A DNA stretch of 64,000 bases from an uncultured Commensalibacter sp. GTDB lineage: Bacteria; Pseudomonadota; Alphaproteobacteria; Acetobacterales; Acetobacteraceae. The notes beneath the pieces are model-generated. The model did no database searches, was not told where the DNA came from, and saw only the letters and a list, made by a program, of their open reading frames with translations. This document shows, in pieces, positions 49,829-58,704 of the stretch. Position 1 is the stretch's first letter; every line of letters starts with the position of its first letter. The stretch is from the NCBI GenBank assembly GCA_946699565.1, contig CAMPDW010000001.1:62001-126000 (forward strand), in the 5' to 3' direction. The position numbers and the translations under genes were made by a program.

Positions 49829-51091
49829 TTATATTCTTTCAACTATTATACCATCAGAATTACCCGCAATAACACGGGCAGCAATAATTTCGCCAGGAAT
49901 CGCTTCTGAACCTATTAAAGTTGCTGCGGCAAATTGTTCACTATAGCCACGATCAGGAGTTTCCATTAAAATAGAAACGGTTTTATTGACAAAGCTTTCA
50001 TGGTGAGAATTAGCTAGTTTTGCCCCCAGTATTCGTAATTGAGACGCACGTTCTTTACGTACAGAAACAGCTACAGCTGGCATCTGTGCAGCAGGGGTTC
50101 CCTTTCTTTCACTATAGGGAAAAATGTGAAGATAAGGAATAGCAACCGTTTTTAAAAAATCATATGTTTCTTGAAAATAGAAATCATTTTCGGTTGGAAA
50201 GCCTGCAATAATATCAGCACTCAACCCAATATCCGAACGCACTGAACGAAGCTGCCCAACCAATAATCCTACATCTCTGGTTAAATGACGGCGTTTCATC
50301 CGTTTTAAAATCATATCCGAACCCGCTTGCACGGATAAATGAAGATGTGGCATGAAACGTGGTTCCTCAGCAATAAGTTCCCACAAAACAGGATCTATAC
50401 CAACAGGATCAATTGAGGATAATCTTAATCTTTTCAAACCTGAAACTTGATATAAAATTTCCTTACATAAATCACCCAAAGATCCTTTTTGTGGTAAGTC
50501 TTTACCCCAAGACGCGATATCAACCCCAGTTAAAACAATTTCGTTATAATGTTGTTGGGTTAAAACCTTAACCTGATCAACCACTTCCTCAATAGAAATA
50601 GACCGAGAAGGTCCTCGACCAAAGGGAATAATGCAAAAAGTACAACGATGATTACATCCTTGCTGTATTTGCACAAAAGCACGAGTACGTCCTGTAAAAT
50701 CCGTAACAATTTGAGACGCATTTTTTTTAACAGCCATAATATCCGAGACCTGATTACCCAGATATAACGCTTTTTCTGTCCAGTTCTCTTCCTTTAATTT
50801 ATCCTCATTTCCTAATATTTTCTGAACGCCTGGTAAAGAAGACCATTTTTCAGGATTTAATTGTGCAGCACATCCTGTTACGATAATACGTTTATAGGCA
50901 TCTTTACGATGTACACGACGAATCGTTTGTCTGGCTTGTCGTTCGGCCTCAGCTGTAACAGCACAAGTATTAACAATAACAACATTATCTAACTGTTCAG
51001 CATACTGACTCATAACTTCGCTTTCATAACGATTAAGACGACAGCCGAAAGTAATGATCTGCGTTTTTTTTTGATGGTCTTTTTGCGTCAT
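49829..51091 (-). CDS. mtaB: tRNA t6A37 methylthiotransferase MtaB
   Basis: MtaB is a radical-SAM enzyme that adds a methylthio group to t6A at position 37 of tRNAs reading ANN codons. The 420-residue protein has the three methylthiotransferase parts. The N-terminal UPF0004 domain has three cysteines (TFGCRLN, VNTCAVT, TGCAAQ). The radical-SAM domain has QQGCNHRCTFCIIPFGRG, and a TRAM-like end follows. YESEVM and the CRLN form point to MtaB rather than MiaB or RimO. It overlaps dapF by four bases. The dapF-mtaB-ftsY order is common in alphaproteobacteria. Confidence 0.93.
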   Translation of the reverse strand: MTQKDHQKKTQIITFGCRLNRYESEVMSQYAEQLDNVVIVNTCAVTAEAERQARQTIRRVHRKDAYKRIIVTGCAAQLNPEKWSSLPGVQKILGNEDKLKEENWTEKALYLGNQVSDIMAVKKNASQIVTDFTGRTRAFVQIQQGCNHRCTFCIIPFGRGPSRSISIEEVVDQVKVLTQQHYNEIVLTGVDIASWGKDLPQKGSLGDLCKEILYQVSGLKRLRLSSIDPVGIDPVLWELIAEEPRFMPHLHLSVQAGSDMILKRMKRRHLTRDVGLLVGQLRSVRSDIGLSADIIAGFPTENDFYFQETYDFLKTVAIPYLHIFPYSERKGTPAAQMPAVAVSVRKERASQLRILGAKLANSHHESFVNKTVSILMETPDRGYSEQFAAATLIGSEAIPGEIIAARVIAGNSDGIIVERI

Positions 51092-51912
51092 AAAGGATAA
51101 TGATTCATATTAAACTGACCCGTAAAAGAATAATGAACAGGACCAGTCATCAAAACATCATTGGTCGCTTCATCCCATTCAATCATCAAATTCCCCCCAT
51201 CCATTCTAACCTCACATTGACGATCAGCCAGACCACGTCGAACAGCATTTACCACAGAAGCACAAGCCCCTGATCCACAAGCTAGAGTTAAACCTGCACC
51301 ACGTTCCCAAACACGAATACGCATATTTTGCCGATCCAGCATTTGTACGAATGCTATATTTGCACCCTCTGGAAAAAGAGGATCTTTTTCCAAAACTTTA
51401 CCACAAAAAACAGGATCAACAGTTGAAAGATCTTCCACAAAAAAAGTTATATGTGGATTTCCCATGGAAACAGCAACGGGCTCGCCTGCTAATGGTAAAT
51501 ATAGAGTATCAACGTCACGTTGCAAAGGAATATCCCGCCAATTTGTTTTCGGTTGTCCCATATTGACCTTGACCGTATAAGGATCAATAACTTCTGTTGG
51601 CAATAACCCTGCAACAGTTTGCAAGGCAAAATATTTACGTTGATACTTATCATATAACCATGCAGTAACACACCGTGAACCATTCCCACATGCACCTGCT
51701 TCATCACCACCAGGATTAAAGAAACGGACATAAATATCCGCTTTGCTATTTTTTGGTGGCGACAATAAAATCAATTGGTCACAACCAATTCCATAACGAC
51801 GATCACATAATTCAGCGATACGGCGATTATTTAATTGAATTCTATTGACAGAATTATCGATAATGACAAAATCATTACCGATGCCATGCATTTTACTAAA
51901 AGAAATATCCAT
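51088..51912 (-). CDS. dapF: Diaminopimelate epimerase
   Basis: DapF converts LL- to meso-diaminopimelate for lysine and peptidoglycan. The 274-residue protein begins FSKMHGIGNDFVIID. It has the two catalytic cysteines in the standard contexts, DEAGACGNGSRC (residues about 70-81) and LTLACGSGACASVVNA (about 217-232). VSMGNPHITFFV is also family-typical. It leads the operon with mtaB and ftsY and is divergent from a methyltransferase gene. Confidence 0.96.
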   Translation of the reverse strand: MDISFSKMHGIGNDFVIIDNSVNRIQLNNRRIAELCDRRYGIGCDQLILLSPPKNSKADIYVRFFNPGGDEAGACGNGSRCVTAWLYDKYQRKYFALQTVAGLLPTEVIDPYTVKVNMGQPKTNWRDIPLQRDVDTLYLPLAGEPVAVSMGNPHITFFVEDLSTVDPVFCGKVLEKDPLFPEGANIAFVQMLDRQNMRIRVWERGAGLTLACGSGACASVVNAVRRGLADRQCEVRMDGGNLMIEWDEATNDVLMTGPVHYSFTGQFNMNHYPL

Positions 51913-51995
51913 TATTATTCTAACGTAACTATTGGTACTTAAATCATTTCACTCAATTTATCAATGAAACACAAAAAACGCTAATTTTTTATGCC

Positions 51996-52631
51996 ATGTC
52001 CGATTTACACGATTTCCATCCTCATTCCTTTGATATTGCCAGCACAGAAAGCGATCTTGACTTTTACACTCATCATCAACTGACACCTCTAATTGATCAA
52101 GGTGGATATAAAGTTATTGAAGCTTTATATCATACTTTTATACAAAAAAGCGATACCATCCTTGATCTTATGTGTGGATCAAATAGTCATATTCCTGCGA
52201 CTATCTCCTATCAAAATTTAATTGGAATTGATATTCAAGAGGAAGCTTTACAACAAAATCATCAATTAACAAAAAAAATTCTTCAAGATATTCATAAAAA
52301 TCCAGTTCTCCCCTTAGATAATGACAGTATAGGTTATATCTGTTTATGTTCTGTTATAGAATATTTACGCCAACCTCTTTTTATTCTTAAGGAATGTTAT
52401 CGTGTTTTAAAACCTTCAGGCAGGATTATCATTTCCTTTTCCACGCATTTTTTAGCAACAAGGACGATCGCTTTATGGCAAGCACTTGATAATGCAGACC
52501 GACAGCGTTTTATAAAAATCCTTTTAAAACGCACCAATTTTACAAATTTAGATCAAGGAGAGGTACATCCACCTAGTGATCATCCTTCTTGGGAAAGCAG
52601 TATTTATAGTATCGTTGCCAGCAAAATTTAA
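51996..52631 (+). CDS. SAM-dependent methyltransferase
   Basis: The 211-residue protein has a class I methyltransferase core. ILDLMCGSNSHIP is motif I, LIGIDIQEEAL is the acidic end of strand 2, and CLCSVIEYLRQPLFILKECYRVLKPSGRIIISF is the motif IV to post-IV region of the ubiE-like Methyltransf_11 family. The N-terminal HHQLTPLIDQGGYKVIEALYHTF is a cap region. There is no signal peptide. It is divergent from dapF by 83 bases. The substrate cannot be inferred. Confidence 0.82.
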   Translation: MSDLHDFHPHSFDIASTESDLDFYTHHQLTPLIDQGGYKVIEALYHTFIQKSDTILDLMCGSNSHIPATISYQNLIGIDIQEEALQQNHQLTKKILQDIHKNPVLPLDNDSIGYICLCSVIEYLRQPLFILKECYRVLKPSGRIIISFSTHFLATRTIALWQALDNADRQRFIKILLKRTNFTNLDQGEVHPPSDHPSWESSIYSIVASKI

Positions 52632-52655
52632 TATTATTTTAAGATTAAAAAATTC

Positions 52656-53450
52656 ATGATACCCCAACCAGCTTGCTATCTTCCTCATAGTGAAAGGCCT
52701 TATATCTTTTTATGGATGATTCCCATAATATATAGACAAATACAGGGAATTTTTTGTATAAATTTCCTTAAAACTTATCTCAACAGCCTGACTCCATTCT
52801 TGTAATTTTTGCACATTGGGAATGCGATTGCATCAGAATACATCATCATCTCCACCCAACCCTTTATTATGATTATTACGGCTTTCCAGAATATACTTAC
52901 CATTTACAGTATTCAGCACCCGGAAATTCTGAATTGGCTGAATAAATTTATGACCTGTTAAAACACGCAAATATTCTCTGTAAATTTGAAATGCGTAGAG
53001 GGTGGGATCATAGTGTTTTTATACCGTTAAAAGTCATATATCCAGAAACTAAAATTGCTATTGTTGAATTATCACTCCATACCACAGCCCTGATCCTACC
53101 TATCACATAAAAATGAGAAAAGCACTTTCTTATTTACGAGAAAAAATATTTTAATTCTTGGAAGTAGAACAAGTTATCATAATTTATCCTATTCATTTTC
53201 TGGTCAGAGAAAAAATGAAGCCTATACATTTGATCAACGATTAGCAAATTCCGTTGCCTAGCAATCCTCTCATAAACGTGACCAGCTTTTTATTGAATGA
53301 GAAAAAGCTTCTAAAGCCCATTCGTGGCACATCTGCGTGCTGAATATTTATTACCCTTAATGACAGTCCTTGAAGCAGCAAAAAAACACAGAAAAATATA
53401 TTTTCAAGGATTCCATTTCACAAAAACCCGTATCTGCCTTTCAATTTGAT
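52656..53450 (+). pseudogene. Decayed extradiol ring-cleavage dioxygenase (DODA/LigB type)
   Basis: Translating all three plus frames yields ordered pieces of a DODA-type dioxygenase: MIPQPACYLPHSERP at the start, HLHPTLYYDYYGFPEYTY, QYSAPGNSELA, WDHSVFIPLKVIYPETKIAIVELSL, ILILGSRTSYHNLSYSF, YTFDQRLANSVA, then AHSWH and a C-terminal end. The usual WDHG has become WDHS, and the metal-site HGG near the start has become HSE. Frameshifts and stops separate the blocks, so no long frame survives. The family is identified by motif memory. Confidence 0.7.
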
Positions 53451-53847
53451 TGATTTTACAAATATTGTATATTTTATAAAATTTGGTTGACTTGTATTCA
53501 ATAAATTAATTTAATCAGTTCGTAATAATAATTTTTATATTATATTCTGAACTTTAATTTTCTTTTTTATAAAAAAGTTCAAAGTAGTAAAAGATTATTT
53601 TACCTCTCACTATAAGTTTTTAAATTTTTAAATAGATTGAAAATATTTAATAAATATACTTAATCTATTTTAATTTAAAAAATATTGATAAACCCTCTTG
53701 TAATCTCTGTCGAATTTAAATGCACATTTATTTTAATCCTATTTTATCCCTTTCGTTTTTTTCTTTACCAACCCAATATATTTTTAATTAAACAGAGTCT
53801 ATTTTGTTTTTAGTTTAAAAAAATTCACTAACTTTTCGGATCCTTAT
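53451..53847. other. Long A+T-rich leader before the DEAD-box helicase
   Basis: Nearly 400 bases hold no credible gene. A hairpin with arms TGAACTTT and AAAGTTCA (53548-53581) contains inner T and A runs. It may terminate transcription from the pseudogene. The rest could be a long untranslated leader, as seen for some cold-shock helicases; that is inference. Confidence 0.4.
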
Positions 53848-55608
53848 ATGCCGTTTACTCAAATTCACTCCTCTCTTGCCAAAGCTTTAAAAAATAAAGG
53901 TTATACATCTTTAACACCTGTTCAACAGGCTGTTCTTGAACAATCTAATGATGATCAGGATTTATTAGTTTCTGCACAAACAGGATCTGGAAAGACTGTC
54001 GCCTATGGCATCGCCATGGCAACAACCCTGCTTAAAAATAAAGAAACTTTTTCTGCATCTAAACTGCCATTAACCCTAATTATTGCGCCTACACGTGAAT
54101 TGGCATTACAGGTTCATCAAGAATTATCTTGGTTATATACCAATACAAAAGCAAAAATTATTACCTGCATCGGCGGTATGAATGTCCGTAAAGAAGCCTA
54201 TGCATTAGAAAAAGGCTGTCATATTGTTGTTGGAACACCAGGCAGACTATGTGATCATATCCGTCATCACCATCTTGATTTATCAAATTTGGATACAATT
54301 GTTCTTGATGAAGCTGATGAAATGCTTGATCTTGGTTTCCGGGATGAACTTGAGGAATTATTATCTGCATGCCCACCTCAACATAGAACCTTATTATTTT
54401 CAGCAACCATTGATAAAGATATCGAAAACCTTGCCAAACGTTACCAGAAAAAAGCATTACGAATTAATACTGTTCCTGTTAATCAGCATCGAGATATCGA
54501 ATATCATGCCTCTTTAATTCATCCCAAAGAGGTCGATAATGCTGTTATCAATTATTTACGCTTTGTCAATAGCCCAACTGCAATGGTTTTTTGCGCCACG
54601 CGTGAATTAGTACGTCACATGCAATCAACCTTGATTGAGCGGGGTTTTTCCTGTGTAGCTTTGTCGGGTGATTTAGGACAGGAAGAAAGAAATCATTCGA
54701 TTAAAAGTCTGCGTTCAGGACAGATACGCGTTTGTGTTGCCACGGATGTTGCAGCACGTGGTCTTGATCTTCCCACTTTAGATTTGGTTATCCATGCAAG
54801 TCTTCCAACAAATTCAGCCACCCTTTTACATCGTTCAGGAAGAACAGGACGAGCGGGCAGAAAAGGAAGATGTATTCTTATTGTTCCATCCAATCAGCGT
54901 AATCGTGCGGAACGTCTACTCGCTCATGCCAAAGTTATGGCTACATGGGAAAATCCGCCTGATATGATGGCGATTCGTGAAAAAGATAACCAACGTCTTT
55001 TAACGAATCCTATTCTTATAAGCAGTAATGATATTATGGAAGAAGATCAACCCTTAATTCAAAAATTAACCCAACAATTTAATCTTAATGAACTTGCAAA
55101 TGCTGTTATTTCATTTTATCGTTCAATTATTCCTAATCCAGAAGAAATTACAGCTTTATCCCTTCAAAAACAACGCTCCTCTTCTTTTAGAAAAGAAACT
55201 AAAAGGTCAAAATTTTCCGAAAAATACTCATTTACAAATGGTGTATGGTATGAAATCCCAATCGGACGCAATGATAAAGCTGACCCAAAATGGTTAATCC
55301 CAACCCTTTGTAAATCTGGGAATATTCAGAAAAAAGATATTGGTCACATTCGTATCTTTGATAGCATAACGAAATTTGAAATCTCTACAGATAAAAATGA
55401 TATTTTCAGTAAAAACATTGCAAATGATAAATCGTTAAAAATTTATCAAACCTCTGCACCCTCATCAAATGTAAAGAATCGAAACAGCGATTTTAAGCGA
55501 AGAAAGAAAAAAGATTTCGATTCACACAAGCTCTGTGAAAGAAAAAAATCAGAATATAAATCTAAAGAAAAAACAGCTTCACCAGCTTCTTCAAGGAAAC
55601 GTAAATAG
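53848..55608 (+). CDS. DEAD-box ATP-dependent RNA helicase (CsdA/DeaD type)
   Basis: This enzyme unwinds short RNA duplexes, typically in ribosome assembly or cold adaptation. The 586-residue protein begins with the Q motif (KALKNKGYTSLTPVQQAVL), then SAQTGSGKTVAY (motif I), APTRELALQVHQE, VGTPGRLCDH, VLDEADEMLDLGF (DEAD box), LFSATID (SAT), and in the second domain RVCVATDVAARGLDLP and HRSGRTGRAGRKGRC. A C-terminal extension has a DbpA-like RNA-binding fold region (TNGVWYEIPIGRNDKADPKWLIPTLC) and a Lys/Arg/Ser-rich tail. It is the Csd/DeaD branch rather than RhlE, judged by the DbpA-like domain. Confidence 0.92.
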   Translation: MPFTQIHSSLAKALKNKGYTSLTPVQQAVLEQSNDDQDLLVSAQTGSGKTVAYGIAMATTLLKNKETFSASKLPLTLIIAPTRELALQVHQELSWLYTNTKAKIITCIGGMNVRKEAYALEKGCHIVVGTPGRLCDHIRHHHLDLSNLDTIVLDEADEMLDLGFRDELEELLSACPPQHRTLLFSATIDKDIENLAKRYQKKALRINTVPVNQHRDIEYHASLIHPKEVDNAVINYLRFVNSPTAMVFCATRELVRHMQSTLIERGFSCVALSGDLGQEERNHSIKSLRSGQIRVCVATDVAARGLDLPTLDLVIHASLPTNSATLLHRSGRTGRAGRKGRCILIVPSNQRNRAERLLAHAKVMATWENPPDMMAIREKDNQRLLTNPILISSNDIMEEDQPLIQKLTQQFNLNELANAVISFYRSIIPNPEEITALSLQKQRSSSFRKETKRSKFSEKYSFTNGVWYEIPIGRNDKADPKWLIPTLCKSGNIQKKDIGHIRIFDSITKFEISTDKNDIFSKNIANDKSLKIYQTSAPSSNVKNRNSDFKRRKKKDFDSHKLCERKKSEYKSKEKTASPASSRKRK

Positions 55609-55610
55609 AT

Positions 55611-55632
55611 AAGGGGGCTTTTGCCCCTTTAC
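55611..55632 (+). terminator. Rho-independent terminator after the helicase gene
   Basis: AAGGGG and CCCCTT arms with a GCTTTTG loop begin three bases after the stop. The T run is short. Confidence 0.65.
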
Positions 55633-55654
55633 CTCATTCTTATCCTTTTATATT

Positions 55655-56143
55655 TTATCTGGAAAAAGGATGAGTTAAATCGTGAATATCTTGCTTCGTA
55701 TTATTTTTTAAATTTTTTAATTCTTGACGTCTTTGTGCAGCACGATACTGCATTTCTCTTTTAGGTTCATTTAACTGATCCTTGAAATCTTGTTTTTGCT
55801 GTTCCCAACGCGCTCTTTGATCCCTTTGATAGTTTCTATAACGATCCATACGGTCTTGTGCATCTCTTCTAGGTTCATTTAACTGATCCTTGAAATCTTG
55901 TTTTTGCTGTTCCCAACGCGCTCTTTGATCCCTTTGATAGTTTCTATAACGATCCATACGGTCTTGATTTTGCTGCATACGATCACGAATGGCTTGGTTA
56001 TGCTGTGTAACACGGTTATGAAAATTATCTTCTTTTTGTTGAAGTGTTTGAATTGGATCTTGTGCATAAACTTGAGAAATTAATGTCCCCATCATCAGCG
56101 AACCTAAAAAACTAGCAGAGATAATTAAACGTTTTGACAACAT
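55655..56143 (-). CDS. Periplasmic Gln/Arg-rich repeat protein
   Basis: The 162-residue protein starts with a clean signal peptide ending SQVYAQD, so it is exported. The mature part is highly charged and helical, built from an exact tandem duplication (DRMDRYRNYQRDQRARW...QKQDFKDQLNEP, 36-residue period), with an Asn/Gln-rich lead and a KRE/RRQ-rich tail. It resembles small periplasmic coiled-coil proteins (Spy/CpxP-like in composition only). I recognise no family. Function is unknown. The DNA repeat inside it is listed separately. Confidence 0.7.
   Translation of the reverse strand: MLSKRLIISASFLGSLMMGTLISQVYAQDPIQTLQQKEDNFHNRVTQHNQAIRDRMQQNQDRMDRYRNYQRDQRARWEQQKQDFKDQLNEPRRDAQDRMDRYRNYQRDQRARWEQQKQDFKDQLNEPKREMQYRAAQRRQELKNLKNNTKQDIHDLTHPFSR
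55763..55966. repeat. Perfect 96-bp direct repeat, 108-bp period
   Basis: Bases 55763-55858 and 55871-55966 are identical over 96 bases, with a 12-base interval. The period is 108 bases, i.e. 36 codons, so the duplication keeps frame in the minus-strand gene. The absence of any synonymous difference suggests a recent duplication or ongoing gene conversion. Confidence 0.92.
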
Positions 56144-56359
56144 TTTCTTTCCTTCTTTAATGATCTGATACCTTTAAATCAAAATAAAATTCAGGCTATA
56201 ATAAGGCATTTATGTAACAATTATTATCAGTATGAATAGCCGTAAATAATATTTTAAAAATTAATAAATCAAAATAATTACTTAAATTATAAACTTAAAA
56301 TAAAAATAATGAAGTAAAAATTAATGTTTCTTTTTAATTTCAAATAAATTTAGTATTTT

Positions 56360-57355
56360 TTAAATCAAAGCATGCTCCAATCGCTGCCAATCTTCTTCTC
56401 TATAAAGCAATCCAAACCGCAACCAAGCAGGGTTATAATCAAATTGACGCACCCAAATACCTTGTGTAGCTAAGCTTTTCCATATATTTCGTGCTTTTGG
56501 ATGAGAATATAAACGAAATAATAAAGTTCCACCAATAATATGCAATGAGGCTTTGGTTAATAATAAATCTAAACGGCTTTGCTGAATTTGTAATTGGGAT
56601 TTGGTACGCTGTATCCATAAATCATCTTGTAATGCCTTTATCGCAATCTGTATTGCCATTCCATGTACAGACCACGACCCTAACATAAAACGTATTTTTT
56701 GAATTATTTCTGAAGAAGATAATATAAAACCCAACCTCAACCCTGCCAAACCAAATATTTTACCAAACGAACGTAAAATAATTAACCCAGGTTTTGGCAA
56801 TAAATAACCCAAACCTTTATCGATAAAATCCATATAAGCTTCATCAAGAATTACATAATTTCCAGTTTTTCCCCACTTTTCAATAATATATGTTAATTTA
56901 TCAGATATTATTTGACGTCCATCTGGATTATTGGGGTTGCATAAAATAGCAACAGCATTTTCTCGTTGAGAATATTCAATTAAATGATCAATATCATAAA
57001 TCTTAGTTACATTGACACCAGCCTGTTGCCAACTAAAAAAATATTCGCCATAAGTAGGACATAAAACATACACCTCTTTTGCTTTTAATAAAAATGGCAT
57101 TAAGGAGATTAATAATTGTGTTCCAGGAGCTATAGCAACATAAGACTTATTTTTACATCCATAATAATTTGCAGCAATTTGACGTAATTGATCTTCTTCT
57201 GAAGATAGGGGCAATCTTTTACATAAAGATAAATCAATTGATGAAATAGGATAATTATAAGGATTAATACCCGTTGATAAATCAATCCATGGTAATTTTA
57301 CGTGTGGAAATAAAAGTTTGGCCTGATCTAGGGCTCCACCATGTTGAATTTTCAT
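56360..57355 (-). CDS. cobC: L-threonine-O-3-phosphate decarboxylase (CobC/CobD type)
   Basis: This PLP enzyme makes (R)-1-amino-2-propanol phosphate, the linker of the cobalamin lower loop. The 331-residue protein resembles histidinol-phosphate aminotransferases. The start HGGALDQAKLLFPHV and DLSTGINPYNYP are typical for the cobalamin enzyme. AIAPGTQLLISLM, LCNPNNPDGRQI, VILDEAYMDF and the PLP-lysine segment LRSFGKIFGLAGLRLGF follow. It is divergent from the cobD (cbiB) gene, its partner step. HisC is the main alternative; context and start favour CobC. Confidence 0.9.
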   Translation of the reverse strand: MKIQHGGALDQAKLLFPHVKLPWIDLSTGINPYNYPISSIDLSLCKRLPLSSEEDQLRQIAANYYGCKNKSYVAIAPGTQLLISLMPFLLKAKEVYVLCPTYGEYFFSWQQAGVNVTKIYDIDHLIEYSQRENAVAILCNPNNPDGRQIISDKLTYIIEKWGKTGNYVILDEAYMDFIDKGLGYLLPKPGLIILRSFGKIFGLAGLRLGFILSSSEIIQKIRFMLGSWSVHGMAIQIAIKALQDDLWIQRTKSQLQIQQSRLDLLLTKASLHIIGGTLLFRLYSHPKARNIWKSLATQGIWVRQFDYNPAWLRFGLLYREEDWQRLEHALI

Positions 57356-57454
57356 TATTTATCTTTAATCGCTTTATTTAATTTAAAATTAATATTATTT
57401 ACATTTAGTCAAATATAATTTCTAAACAAATAATAAAAGTCTCTATTCATTTAA

Positions 57455-58465
57455 ATGAAATTTTTTTTAAAATTCAACCAAGCAACTTTATCACGTAATT
57501 TAACAATAATGACGATCGCTTTAATTATTGATATGATATGGGGTGATCCTAAAAAAATTTATAACAAAATTCCCCATCCTATTTATGGAATAGGTAAATT
57601 AATTCATGAATTAGATAAAAAATTAAATAAGCAAAATTATTCCATAAAAACAAAAAAAAGAAATGGCTTTATAGCGATCTTTATTATCATTACTCTTACT
57701 GGAATTGTCACTCATTTTTTACAAAGATTGATTTTTACTTTATTTCCCAACAAAATAGGAATCATCCTATCAAGTATTATTGCTAGTATATTTATTGCTC
57801 AACGTTCCTTGTATGAACATGTCCAAGCTGTCAAAAAGCAAGTCGATAGACAAGATATTATCAAAGCTCGTTTTGCCGTCAGTCAAATTGTCGGAAGAAA
57901 AACAGAAAATCTGAATTTTTCAGAAATATGTTGTGCTTCAATTGAAAGTCTAGCTGAAAATTTTTCAGACGGTGTTATTTCCCCTATTTTTTGGGGAATC
58001 ATTGGCGGGTTACCGGGAATTATTATTTTTAAATCTATTAATACCGCTGACAGCATGATAGGTCATTTAACATATAAATATCGTTCTTTTGGATATGCTA
58101 GTGCTAAAATTGATGATTTTGCAAATTATATTCCTGCTCGTTTATCAGCTTTATTAATTTCCATAATCAACGATAAAAATTTACTTTCTAATGTAAAACT
58201 GATTTATAATGATGCCAGAAAACATAATTCCCCAAATGCTGGTTGGCCAGAAGCAGCAATGGCCTACGCACTTAATATTCAATTCGCATGTTCAAGACAC
58301 TATTTGGAACAAAATATAATAATAACGAGAATAGGAAGAGGTCGTAATCAATTATTTTCTTGTGATATTCGTCAATCCTGTCTCTTTTTTTATAAAACAA
58401 GCCTATCAATAGTGTTAATTTTACTTTTTTTTGCCAGATTAACAAAAAATATTCGTATTTATTAG
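57455..58465 (+). CDS. cobD: Adenosylcobinamide-phosphate synthase CobD/CbiB
   Basis: This integral membrane protein attaches the aminopropanol phosphate to adenosylcobyric acid. The 336-residue product has several membrane helices. CbiB-family blocks are ALIIDMIWGDPKKIYNKIPHPIYGIGKLI near the start, LSEICCAS-like FSEICCASIESLAENFSDGVISPIFWG, NTADSMIGH (as INTADSMIGH) and NSPNAGWPEAAMAYAL. It lies 100 bases after, and divergent from, cobC. The name follows the Pseudomonas system (CobD = CbiB). Confidence 0.93.
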   Translation: MKFFLKFNQATLSRNLTIMTIALIIDMIWGDPKKIYNKIPHPIYGIGKLIHELDKKLNKQNYSIKTKKRNGFIAIFIIITLTGIVTHFLQRLIFTLFPNKIGIILSSIIASIFIAQRSLYEHVQAVKKQVDRQDIIKARFAVSQIVGRKTENLNFSEICCASIESLAENFSDGVISPIFWGIIGGLPGIIIFKSINTADSMIGHLTYKYRSFGYASAKIDDFANYIPARLSALLISIINDKNLLSNVKLIYNDARKHNSPNAGWPEAAMAYALNIQFACSRHYLEQNIIITRIGRGRNQLFSCDIRQSCLFFYKTSLSIVLILLFFARLTKNIRIY

Positions 58466-58536
58466 TTTAAATACTCAAATTTATATTGATAACTCTTCTA
58501 TTCCTGTTATACTAAAGGCAGTTTTTGTGGTCTAAA

Positions 58537-58575
58537 TAAACTAATAATTATATTAGAATAATAATTATTAGTTTA
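58537..58575. terminator. 15-bp A+T-rich perfect inverted repeat
   Basis: TAAACTAATAATTAT (58537-58551) and ATAATTATTAGTTTA (58561-58575) pair around a 9-base loop, 72 bases after the cobD stop in a convergent spacer. It is a possible terminator, though the stem is almost pure A+T. Confidence 0.5.
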
Positions 58576-58657
58576 GTAATGACTTTAATTTATTTAAAGA
58601 GCATTGATTTATCACTTTTAATCTCTTAAACCACCTAACTACTTGACTTAAAACTTG

Positions 58658-58695
58658 ACCTTCTCAATACTTTATACTTTTGAGAAGGTTCTTTT
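58658..58695. terminator. Convergent-spacer hairpin between cobD and cobQ
   Basis: ACCTTCTCAA and TTGAGAAGGT form a 10-bp stem with a 12-base loop, followed by TCTTTT on the plus strand and by a TTTT-containing stretch on the minus strand. It likely terminates cobQ and perhaps cobD. Confidence 0.6.
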
Positions 58696-58704
58696 AGGAA
58701 AAGG

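Noticed and set aside
57356-57454. B12 riboswitch before cobC/cobD
   Set aside because: The spacer is only 99 bases and lacks the B12-box-like GCCACTG element; I saw none upstream of cobW or cobP either.
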